A stretch of DNA of 64,000 nt from Rhodococcus sp. UNC23MFCrub1.1. Its GTDB lineage: Bacteria > Actinomycetota > Actinomycetes > Mycobacteriales > Mycobacteriaceae. The stretch is taken from NCBI RefSeq assembly GCF_000686025.1, contig NZ_JMLQ01000005.1, positions 1-64,000 on the forward strand, given 5' to 3'. The translations under genes and the position numbers were made by a program. This document shows positions 55,083 to 64,000 of this stretch, piece by piece. How positions within the stretch are numbered: the stretch's first letter is position 1; each line of letters starts with the position of its first letter. Below the pieces are notes generated by a model that did not search any database, was not told where the DNA came from, and saw nothing but the letters and a program-made list of their open reading frames with translations.

Positions 55083-55161
55083 GCGTCAAGTATCGACGAT
55101 GAGGCGCGCAGTGGTGGACGAAGCATCGCCGGTGGGCATGGTGACATGTCCAGAGACGAGA

Positions 55162-55192
55162 ACACCCTGCTCCGGCATGCGGAACAGGGTGT
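55162..55192 (-). terminator. Terminator of the tRNA-Ile/Ala unit
   Basis: ACACCCTG (55162-55169) pairs with CAGGGTGT (55185-55192), and after one mismatch an inner TCCG/CGGA continues the stem. It lies 12 bases past the tRNA-Ala 3' end on the minus strand. Confidence 0.65.
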
Positions 55193-55203
55193 GGTCGTGA
55201 CTG

Positions 55204-55276
55204 TGGAGCCTAGGAGATTCGAACTCCTGACATCTGCCTTGCAAAGGCAGCGCTCTACCAACTGAGCTAAGGCCCC
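55204..55276 (-). tRNA. tRNA-Ala (TGC)
   Basis: A 73-nt tRNA. The acceptor GGGGCCT pairs with AGGCTCC, the anticodon loop TTTGCAA carries TGC, and the T-loop is GTTCGAATC. The 3' CCA is not encoded. It follows tRNA-Ile after 132 bases as in mycobacteria. Confidence 0.97.
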
Positions 55277-55408
55277 GGATCGACATCCGGCAGTCGATGC
55301 CACCGCGTACTCTCCACGCGAATCGCGCGAACAGTGACGGCAACGACGACCGACGTCACGAGGGCGGGGAGAAGAATCCTCACGGACATCCTTTCTCGCT
55401 CTCGTTCG

Positions 55409-55482
55409 TGGGCCTAGGAGGACTTGAACCTCCGACCTCTTCCTTATCAGGGAAGCGCTCTAACCGCCTGAGCTATAGGCCC
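55409..55482 (-). tRNA. tRNA-Ile (GAT)
   Basis: A 74-nt tRNA. The acceptor GGGCCTA pairs with TAGGCCC, the anticodon loop CTGATAA carries GAT, and the T-loop is GTTCAAGTC. CCA is not encoded. It lies 98 bases after the DUF3566 gene on the same strand. Confidence 0.97.
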
Positions 55483-55580
55483 GCACTCGGCTCGCAGAGC
55501 ACGGTGGAACGTGCTGTGCTGACCGAGGAACGAGATTACCGCACACACGGCGCGAGACCAAAACGCCGGTGTGCGGTGGG

Positions 55581-56546
55581 TCAGTCCCGGTCCGCCAGCG
55601 TCACTTCCAGGCCGCCGACGAGGTCGGAGCACAGGTTGTAGATGAACGTGCCGATGGTCGTCAGTGCTGTGAACAGCACCACGTTGATGAGACCGATGAC
55701 GGCGGCGTAGCCGAAGATCTGGCCGGCCGACACCAACCCGGACTCGCCGGACGTGGCGACGATGTCGGAGAACGCATTGTTCAGTCGATCCCACACGCCC
55801 ATGCCGTCGAGCACCATGTACAGCAGCCCGACGGCCACCATCCAGACGAAGAACAGCGACACGGAGATCACGAGCGACAGCTTCAACATCGACCACGGAT
55901 CGATCTTGCGCACCTGGACGGTCGCGCGCAGCGGCTCACCGGACTCCGACGATCGCGCCGTCATCATCGGGGTGGCGCGCTCGGTGCGCTGCTCCTCCTG
56001 CTGCGGGTGACGGACCGTCGAGAGGTCCGGCATGTCGGTGGGCAGGTCGTTCCGCGCGATGTTGCGCGTCGGCCCGTCGATCACCGCAGCCTTGGCCGTC
56101 GCCTCGGCGGGACGCCCCTGGCGGGGACGGTCCTGACCGTCCGTCGGACGTGCAGCGGGCTGCACGGTCGTCCGGGCCTGACCCTGGTCCGGACGAGCCT
56201 GCTCGGGAGCGCGGCCCGTCGGAGCGGGACGGCTCTGCAGGTTCGTCTGCGGCTGCCGCTGGGGTGGCTGCTGCTCCCGCACGGGAGCCTGCTGGGAGTC
56301 CGGTGTCCGAGCCGGACGGGGACCCTGATGGCCGGGGTCCTGCCGAGCAGGGTCCTGTCGAGCGGAGTCCTGCTGCACCCCGTCCTGGCGTGCGCCGTCC
56401 TGCTGGGCAGGCGGCCACGCCGCGGGCGGGCGAGGTGCCGGGGGTCCGCCGGCAGGCCGTGGGGCCTGACGGTCGGACGTGGTGCTCGGCGCGGGGCGTC
56501 CGTTTCCGGTGGACCCGGGCTGTTCGGGAGTACTCACTGCGCTCAT
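55581..56546 (-). CDS. DUF3566 membrane protein downstream of gyrA
   Basis: A 321-residue protein. The first about 200 residues are disordered and rich in Pro, Gln, Arg and Asp, with imperfect ARQDG/ARQDP pentads at about 50-72. The C-terminal DUF3566 domain (about 205-321) has a [27 protein letters not shown] start and two main helices (about 220-245 and 270-300). It corresponds to mycobacterial Rv0007. Function unknown; its place behind gyrA is conserved. The ATG overlaps the gyrA stop by 4 bases. Confidence 0.92.
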   Translation of the reverse strand: MSAVSTPEQPGSTGNGRPAPSTTSDRQAPRPAGGPPAPRPPAAWPPAQQDGARQDGVQQDSARQDPARQDPGHQGPRPARTPDSQQAPVREQQPPQRQPQTNLQSRPAPTGRAPEQARPDQGQARTTVQPAARPTDGQDRPRQGRPAEATAKAAVIDGPTRNIARNDLPTDMPDLSTVRHPQQEEQRTERATPMMTARSSESGEPLRATVQVRKIDPWSMLKLSLVISVSLFFVWMVAVGLLYMVLDGMGVWDRLNNAFSDIVATSGESGLVSAGQIFGYAAVIGLINVVLFTALTTIGTFIYNLCSDLVGGLEVTLADRD

Positions 56547-59065
56547 GACTCCTTGGATCCGTCGGCCTCGGCGATCGCGAGGTCCTCCGGCTCGTCCGCG
56601 TTGCGTGCGATGGCCAGCAGGTTGTCGCCGTCGCCGAGGTTCATCAGCCGAACGCCCTTGGTCTGGCGTCCTGCCTTGCGAACCTGACGAGCCGCGGTGC
56701 GGATGACACCGCCGCTCGAGGTGATGGCGTAGAGCTCGTCGTCGTCCTCGACGATGAGCGCTCCCACCAGGGTGCCACGACGCGGGTCGTACTGAATGGT
56801 CAGCACGCCCTTGCCACCGCGGCCCTGCGGGGGGTAGTCCTCCATCGCGGTGCGCTTCGCGTAGCCACCGGACGTGGCGACCAGCAGGTACGTGCCGTCC
56901 TTCACCACGTTCAGGGAGAGCAGTGCGTCCTCGCCGTTGAAGCGCATTCCCTGGACACCCGAAGTGGCGCGGCCCATCGGGCGCAGCACCTCGTCGGTGG
57001 CCGAGAAGCGGATCGACTGGCCCTGAGCGGACACGAGCAGCAGGTCGTCCGAATTGGTGCACAGCACGGCTCCGACCAGCTCGTCGTCGCCACGCAGGTT
57101 GACGGCCACGATGCCACCGGAACGGTTGGAGTCGAAGTCGGCCAACTTGGACTTCTTCACCAGACCGGCCTTCGTCGCGAGCACCAGGTACGGCGCGTCG
57201 TCGTAGGTCTTGATCTGGATGATCTGCGCGATGCGCTCGTCGGGCTGGAACGCCAACAGGTTGGCGACGTGCTGTCCGCGGGCCGTGCGGTTGGCCTCGG
57301 GGAGCTCGTACGCCTTGGCCCGGTAGACCCGGCCCTTCGTGGTGAAGAACAGGATCCAGTCGTGCGTCGAGCAGACGAAGAACTTGCTGACGATGTCGTC
57401 CTGCTTGAGACCCGCGCCCTGCACACCCTTGCCGCCGCGCTTCTGCGATCGGTAGAGGTCGGTCCGCGTGCGCTTGGCATACCCCGTCTCCGTGATGGTG
57501 ACCACGACGTTCTCACGCGCGATCAGGTCCTCGTCGCTGACGTCGCCGTCGGCCGCGATGATCCGGGTACGACGATCGTCGCCGAACTTGTCGACGATCT
57601 CCTTCAGCTCCGAGCGCACGATCTCCCGCTGACGCTCCGGACGGTCCAGGATGTCCTGCAGGTCCGCGATCTCGATCTCGATCGCGGCGAGCTCGTCGAC
57701 GATGCGCTGCCGTTCGAGCGCGGCGAGGCGACGCAGCTGCATCGCGAGGATGGCGTCCGCCTGGATCTGGTCGACGTCGAGCAGGTCCATCAGGCCCTGG
57801 CGTGCGACATCGGCGTCGGCGGACCGGCGGATCAACGCGATGACCTCGTCGAGGGCGTCGAGCGCCTTCACCAGTCCGCGCAGGATGTGGGCCCGCTCCT
57901 CGGCCTTCCGCAACCGGTACCGCGTACGACGGACGATCACGTCGAGCTGGTGGGTCACGTACAGCTTGATCATCTGGTCGATCCGCAGGGTGCGCGGAAC
58001 GCCGTCGACGATCGAGAGCATGTTGGCGCCGAAGCTCGTCTGCAACTGGCTGTGCTTGTAGAGGTTGTTCAGCACCACCTTCGCTACCGCGTCGCGACGC
58101 AGCTTGATGACGATGCGCATACCGACGCGGTCGGACGACTGGTCCTCGATGTCGGAGATGCCGGCGATCCGGCCGTCCTTGAGCTGCTCGGCGATCGAGG
58201 CGATCATGTTGTCCGGGTTCACCTGGAACGGCAGCTCGGTGACGACGATCTGCGTGCCGCCGCGCTCCCCCTCCTCGATGTCGACCACGCCGCGCATGCG
58301 GATCGATCCGCGACCGGTGCGGTACGCGTCCTCGATGCCCTGCGATCCGACGATGAGACCGTGAGTGGGGAAGTCGGGTCCCTTGATCCGCTCGATCATC
58401 GCCTCGAGGGCGACCTCTTCACTGGCCTCGTAGTTGTCCAACATCCAGTACACACCCTCGGCGAGTTCCCGAAGGTTGTGCGGCGGAACGTTGGTCGCCA
58501 TGCCGACCGCGATTCCGCCACTGCCGTTGGCGAGCAGATTGGGGAAGCGGGCGGGCAGCACGGTCGGCTCGAGGGTGCGGCCGTCGTAGTTCGCGATGAA
58601 GTCGACGGTCTCCTCCTCGATGTCCGCAAGCATCTGCATCGCGAGAGGAGTGAGCCGACACTCGGTGTACCGCATGGCCGCCGGGCCGTCGTTGCCGCGG
58701 GAACCGAAGTTGCCCTGACCGTCGACGAGCGGGTACCGCATGGACCACGGCTGCGCCATGCGCACGAGGGTGTCGTAGATCGAGCTGTCGCCGTGGGGGT
58801 GGTAGTTACCCATGGTCTCGGCCACCGGTCGAGCCGACTTCACGTATCCGCGATCGGGCCGATATCCGTTGTCGAACATGGCGTACAGCACGCGGCGGTG
58901 CACGGGCTTGAGACCGTCGCGCACCTCCGGGAGTGCTCGACCGACGATGACGCTCATCGCGTAGTCGATGTAGCTGTTCTGCATCTCCTGCTGGATGTCG
59001 ACCAGCTCGATGCGGTCGGACGTGGGTCCGTCGCCGCCGGTGGGGGGCAGGGTGGTGTCTGTCAT
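56543..59065 (-). CDS. gyrA: DNA gyrase subunit A
   Basis: An 840-residue GyrA, full length. It cuts and rejoins DNA to add negative supercoils with GyrB. Active-site Tyr133 in AMRYTECRL. The quinolone-determining region [12 protein letters not shown] has Ser94 at the place where M. tuberculosis has Ala90, and Asp98, the usual sensitive-type pair. The GyrA-box in the C-terminal beta-pinwheel is [13 protein letters not shown] (about residue 545). ATG 59065 is 37 bases after the gyrB stop; the operon is gyrB-gyrA-DUF3566. Confidence 0.98.
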   Translation of the reverse strand: MTDTTLPPTGGDGPTSDRIELVDIQQEMQNSYIDYAMSVIVGRALPEVRDGLKPVHRRVLYAMFDNGYRPDRGYVKSARPVAETMGNYHPHGDSSIYDTLVRMAQPWSMRYPLVDGQGNFGSRGNDGPAAMRYTECRLTPLAMQMLADIEEETVDFIANYDGRTLEPTVLPARFPNLLANGSGGIAVGMATNVPPHNLRELAEGVYWMLDNYEASEEVALEAMIERIKGPDFPTHGLIVGSQGIEDAYRTGRGSIRMRGVVDIEEGERGGTQIVVTELPFQVNPDNMIASIAEQLKDGRIAGISDIEDQSSDRVGMRIVIKLRRDAVAKVVLNNLYKHSQLQTSFGANMLSIVDGVPRTLRIDQMIKLYVTHQLDVIVRRTRYRLRKAEERAHILRGLVKALDALDEVIALIRRSADADVARQGLMDLLDVDQIQADAILAMQLRRLAALERQRIVDELAAIEIEIADLQDILDRPERQREIVRSELKEIVDKFGDDRRTRIIAADGDVSDEDLIARENVVVTITETGYAKRTRTDLYRSQKRGGKGVQGAGLKQDDIVSKFFVCSTHDWILFFTTKGRVYRAKAYELPEANRTARGQHVANLLAFQPDERIAQIIQIKTYDDAPYLVLATKAGLVKKSKLADFDSNRSGGIVAVNLRGDDELVGAVLCTNSDDLLLVSAQGQSIRFSATDEVLRPMGRATSGVQGMRFNGEDALLSLNVVKDGTYLLVATSGGYAKRTAMEDYPPQGRGGKGVLTIQYDPRRGTLVGALIVEDDDELYAITSSGGVIRTAARQVRKAGRQTKGVRLMNLGDGDNLLAIARNADEPEDLAIAEADGSKES

Positions 59066-59102
59066 TGCATTCTCCTAGCGCGGCGCTCGGGGCGCGGAGC
59101 GC

Positions 59103-61181
<2,079 letters not shown>

Positions 61182-61262
61182 TCACCTCGCTCGGTGAGGA
61201 CGGCAGAGGACCTCGACCCGAAAAAATGCGCTCGGGGACGCATGCCCCTCGCGCTCGGTGGT

Positions 61263-61289
61263 CTTTACCGGTCCATCGTACCGGTAAAG
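61263..61289 (-). promoter_or_regulatory. Palindromic gyrB promoter element
   Basis: CTTTACCGGT (61263-61272) and ACCGGTAAAG (61280-61289) form a perfect 10-bp inverted repeat with a 7-base spacer. On the minus strand TACGAT (61275-61280), a good actinobacterial -10, sits in its centre. The leader to the gyrB GTG would be about 125 nt. Confidence 0.55.
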
Positions 61290-61395
61290 CGTGGGTCGCG
61301 GCTCACGTCGACACCCGAAACGGCCCCTCATTGCGTCGGAGACGGACTTTTCTCGTGTTCCGCGGTTCATTTCGTGGGTACGAGGGCTCCGCGCG

Positions 61396-62517
61396 TCAGA
61401 GATCGAGCGTCAGCCGCTCGCCCGCGGAGCGCGACACACAGATCAGCATGTGATCCTCGCGCTCGTCGTCGGCGAGGCGTCGGTCCCGGTGCTCGGGAGC
61501 GCCGGCCAGAACCTTCACCTTGCACGTTCCGCAGAAGCCCTGGCGGCACGAGTACGGCACACCCGGGACGACCTCGCGGATCACGTCGAGTGCCGTCCGG
61601 TCCGCCGCGACGTCGAGCACCGTCCCGGACGACGCGAGTTCGACACTGAACGGGGATCCGGCGACGACGGGCGGCGGCGAGAACCGCTCGTAGTGCAGAC
61701 GCGTCGCTCCCGTCGCCGGGACACCCTCGCGCACCAGAGCCAGCATCGGGGGCGGACCGCAGCAGTAGACGGATCCGCCGTCCGGCGCGTGGCGGAGAAG
61801 ATCCGCTGCGGTGGGCAACCCGTCGACGTCGTCGGTCCGGACGGTCACACGCTCCTGGTCCCACGTCGACACCTCGTCGAGGAACGGCATCGACTGCCGT
61901 GAGCGTCCGCTGTAGACCAGATGCCAGTCCATGCCGAGGGCACGGGCCCGCCGCACCATCGGGATGATCGCGGTGATGCCGATACCACCGGCCACGAACA
62001 ACGCGGATCCGGACGCGTAGAACGGAAAAGCGTTGCGCGGACCGGTGACCGAGAGTCTGTCTCCCACCTCGAGGGTGTGCATCTCGGCCGAACCGCCGCC
62101 GCCGTCCGGTACCAGTCGCACCGCGATCGAGTACGCGTCCTTCTCGAGCGGGTCACCGCACAGCGAGTACTGCCGGCGACGCCCCGAGGGGAGCACGAGG
62201 TCGAGGTGGCTGCCCGGATGCCACGGCGGGAGGTCGCCGCCGTCGACTCGGCGAAGCGTCAGCCCGACCACGTTCTCGTCCCGGCACAGCGTGAAACGCT
62301 CGGAGACCGCCATCGTGTGCGTCCGCGTCTGGACCGGCGCCGCACGCGCCTTGTACTTCGAGTGATCCAGGATGGCGAACAGCTTGTCCAGCCCGTCCGT
62401 GATCTGCGCCAGCGACTCGTCCATGCCGCCCTTGCCGAGCAGATCCTCGGGAATCGTCCGGGACGCGCGGTACTCGCGCACGGCCGCCATGGCTCGTGCG
62501 AACGTGCGATCGCCCAT
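61396..62517 (-). CDS. PDR/VanB-type oxidoreductase with 2Fe-2S domain
   Basis: A 373-residue reductase. A unique N-terminal helix-rich segment (1-about 72) is followed by a flavin domain (RRRQYSLCGDP, about 120) and an NAD(P) domain (FVAGGIGITAIIPM, about 180; VYCCGPPPML). The C-terminal plant-type ferredoxin binds 2Fe-2S through Cys in PYSCRQGFCGTCKVKVL and HMLICVSR. It moves electrons from NAD(P)H to an oxygenase. Its ATG overlaps the stop of the four-helix protein by one base (TGATG), which implies that protein as partner. Confidence 0.92.
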   Translation of the reverse strand: MGDRTFARAMAAVREYRASRTIPEDLLGKGGMDESLAQITDGLDKLFAILDHSKYKARAAPVQTRTHTMAVSERFTLCRDENVVGLTLRRVDGGDLPPWHPGSHLDLVLPSGRRRQYSLCGDPLEKDAYSIAVRLVPDGGGGSAEMHTLEVGDRLSVTGPRNAFPFYASGSALFVAGGIGITAIIPMVRRARALGMDWHLVYSGRSRQSMPFLDEVSTWDQERVTVRTDDVDGLPTAADLLRHAPDGGSVYCCGPPPMLALVREGVPATGATRLHYERFSPPPVVAGSPFSVELASSGTVLDVAADRTALDVIREVVPGVPYSCRQGFCGTCKVKVLAGAPEHRDRRLADDEREDHMLICVSRSAGERLTLDL

Positions 62518-63383
62518 CAGACCGTGGCGGCCCTCGCCGCCGGGGAGGTGGCGAGGTACGCGACTGCCAACGAGGTGGATCCCTCCTTGGACGGGTGGTA
62601 GTCCTTCCGCAGGTACCGCACGGACGCCTTGCCGACGGCCTTGGCGGTGGGGAACAACCCGCGCTGCGTGACGGCCCTGATCTGCTTCAGCGTGTAGCTG
62701 CGCTGATCGTCCGTCAGCGTCGGATCGTTCTTCATGAGGAAGCGGAGACCGCGGCCCCACATGACCACGACGGTCGGTGCGACGAGAAGGTAGGTACGCG
62801 TGCGGCGGAACCGACGCGTGTCGAAGTACTGCAACACGTCGTAGGCCACGGCGCGGTGCTCCACCTCCTCGGCCCCGTGCCAGCGCACGAGGTCCAACAT
62901 GCGGGGATCCACGTCCGCCTCGTCCAGGCCCTTCTCCGTCAGCACCCACATGCCGAGGAACGACGTGAGGTGCTCGATGGCGGCGATGAGAGCCAGGCGC
63001 TCGACGAGGCTGTTCTTGGTGTTCGTCGACCTCTTGTCGAGAGCGACCCGGAAGACGTACTCCATCTGCTTCACGTACGGCGCCGGGTCCAGGCCCTGGT
63101 CGGCCAGGAACGTGTGAATGCCGGAGTGCGCCTGCGCGTGCATGGCCTCCTGGCCGATGAAGCCGATGACGTCGGCGCGCAGCTTCTCGTCGTGGATCAA
63201 CGGCAGCGCCTCCTTGAACACGCGCACGAACCACTCCTCGCCCTCGGGAAGGAACAGGTGCATCACGTTCATGAGGTGCGTGGCCAGGGGGTCACCGTCC
63301 ATGTAGTGCATGCGCATGGACTCCCAGTCGAACGAGACGTTGCGCGCCTGCAGGACGACGGGTCCTGGATCGTCGTTCATCAT
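62517..63383 (-). CDS. PF10118-type four-helix protein, likely diiron oxygenase
   Basis: A 288-residue protein of the PF10118 group, usually annotated metal-dependent hydrolase. I see a ferritin-like diiron pattern: Glu50 region, Glu79-x2-His82 (GQEAMHAQAH), Glu137 in AAIEHLT, and Glu173-x2-His176 (GAEEVEHRAVA). Such ExxH pairs bind two irons in hydroxylases. The C-terminal part (about 195-288) has one membrane-near helix. The cotranscribed reductase supports an oxygenase pair. Substrate unknown. In mycobacteria no gene lies here between dciA and gyrB. Confidence 0.82.
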   Translation of the reverse strand: MMNDDPGPVVLQARNVSFDWESMRMHYMDGDPLATHLMNVMHLFLPEGEEWFVRVFKEALPLIHDEKLRADVIGFIGQEAMHAQAHSGIHTFLADQGLDPAPYVKQMEYVFRVALDKRSTNTKNSLVERLALIAAIEHLTSFLGMWVLTEKGLDEADVDPRMLDLVRWHGAEEVEHRAVAYDVLQYFDTRRFRRTRTYLLVAPTVVVMWGRGLRFLMKNDPTLTDDQRSYTLKQIRAVTQRGLFPTAKAVGKASVRYLRKDYHPSKEGSTSLAVAYLATSPAARAATV

Positions 63384-63534
63384 CGGGTCCTTTCGTGGCT
63401 GATCATTCGATCATTCGCCGCAGAGCGCGAGTTCGGATCGGATCCACCGTGACGCTGTCCCCGATCACCACGTCCGGTCGTTTCCCCGTGAAACGCTACG
63501 CACCCTCGTGACATCGATCAATGGGCCCGGGGGT

Positions 63535-64000
63535 TCACCCGTAGGTGTCACGAGGTCCGCGACCCGACACGTGACGGTCGCCCTTCTTCCAACTGGGCGC
63601 AGCTGGGCCGGTGATACGGAGCGACGTGACCACACCGTGGCCCACGGACGCGGCGATCTTCGCGAGGATCTGCGACTGCATCAACCGCAACTGGGTCGCC
63701 CACGCCGTGGACTCCGCCGACACCGCCAGCACGCCGTCCCGGACGGACACCGGCTCCGCGTGTGCCGCGATGTCCTCACCCACCACCTGGGGCCACCGGC
63801 CGAGCACCGTGCCCTCGTCCACCTTCGCCGACCAGCCACGCGACGCGGCGAGCGTCTTCGCGAGCGACCCGAGTGCCTGCGGATCACGGTCGTCGGGCCT
63901 CGAACCGGACCAGGTGCGCGACCGTCGCGGCCGGCGTTGCGTCGACGCGCGACCCTGCCCCACGGCCTTGCCGTTGGCCTTGGCCGCCGCACGCGCGTTC
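63535..64000 (-). CDS. dciA: DciA (DUF721) replication protein, 5' end outside
   Basis: The visible 154 codons remain open to the window edge, so the start lies outside. The DUF721 domain ([53 protein letters not shown]) is complete, with a basic linker before it. DciA loads or positions the replicative helicase. It matches the Rv0004 position near dnaA, recF and gyrB. An in-frame GTG at 63963 is unlikely to be the true start because the typical Ala/Lys N-terminus continues upstream. Confidence 0.9.
   Translation of the reverse strand, partial: NARAAAKANGKAVGQGRASTQRRPRRSRTWSGSRPDDRDPQALGSLAKTLAASRGWSAKVDEGTVLGRWPQVVGEDIAAHAEPVSVRDGVLAVSAESTAWATQLRLMQSQILAKIAASVGHGVVTSLRITGPAAPSWKKGDRHVSGRGPRDTYG

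Noticed and set aside
58780-58800. Quinolone-resistance change in GyrA
   Set aside because: Ser94 and Asp98 are the usual sensitive-type residues; Ala at this place is the mycobacterial exception.
63480-63494. GTTTCCCCGTGAAAC as a parS site
   Set aside because: It needs an extra base or three mismatches relative to the parS core; only the right half-site fits.

Overview
The window is GC-rich actinobacterial chromosome from close to the replication origin. Its right end matches the oriC-proximal order known from mycobacteria: dciA (running off the window), gyrB, gyrA, a DUF3566 gene, tRNA-Ile, tRNA-Ala, cwsA, ppiA, rhomboid, PH-domain protein, crgA, trpG, pknB, pknA, pbpA, rodA, pstP, fhaB and fhaA. 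LysX, CwsA, CrgA, FhaA and mycothiol-type enzymes place it in the Mycobacteriales. Gene content and style suggest Nocardiaceae, most likely Rhodococcus or Rhodococcoides; that genus call is inference. dnaA, dnaN and recF should lie just beyond base 64000. No rRNA, prophage, insertion sequence or CRISPR array was seen.

Left part (1-32.3 kb), accessory metabolism and transport: an SDR fragment; a TM0106-type double nuclease; a copper set (membrane protein, YcnI, CopC, CopD); two CNNM/CorC-type membrane proteins; succinate-semialdehyde dehydrogenase divergent from a TipA-like MerR regulator; RraA-like and S4 proteins; a divergent lysine-catabolism pair (lysine 6-aminotransferase and aminoadipate-semialdehyde dehydrogenase); hydrolase and nitronate monooxygenase genes; a membrane GGDEF protein; TerD; then lysX (lysyl-phosphatidylglycerol synthesis) with a hydrolase and an MpaB-like oxygenase. 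Next come MDMPI-fold, transglutaminase, GNAT, MmcQ, phosphatase, YhgE/Pip, monooxygenase, 3-hydroxyisobutyrate-dehydrogenase-like and DHA2 efflux genes.

Middle (32.3-49.2 kb): a perfect 17-bp bidirectional terminator, gltBD on the minus strand, tRNA-Leu(CAG), then the fhaA-fhaB-pstP-rodA-pbpA-pknA-pknB operon, which links Ser/Thr phosphorylation to peptidoglycan elongation. Most of its junctions overlap by 1-4 bases.

Right (49.2-64 kb): trpG, crgA, a PH-domain gene, rhomboid, ppiA, cwsA, a DUF1023 hydrolase, a second GGDEF protein, two tRNAs, the DUF3566 gene, gyrA and gyrB. A two-gene redox module (ferritin-like four-helix protein plus PDR-type reductase) sits between gyrB and dciA.

Main non-gene signals: a 30-bp palindromic unit, three in tandem inside the S4 gene and a fourth inside a CNNM gene in another reading frame; four DnaA boxes in 42 bp between crgA and the PH gene; a parS-like site over the start codon of the gene after lysX; a 10-bp inverted repeat around the likely gyrB -10; and a recurrent TANNNT hexamer 6-10 nt before start codons, suggesting leaderless transcripts.
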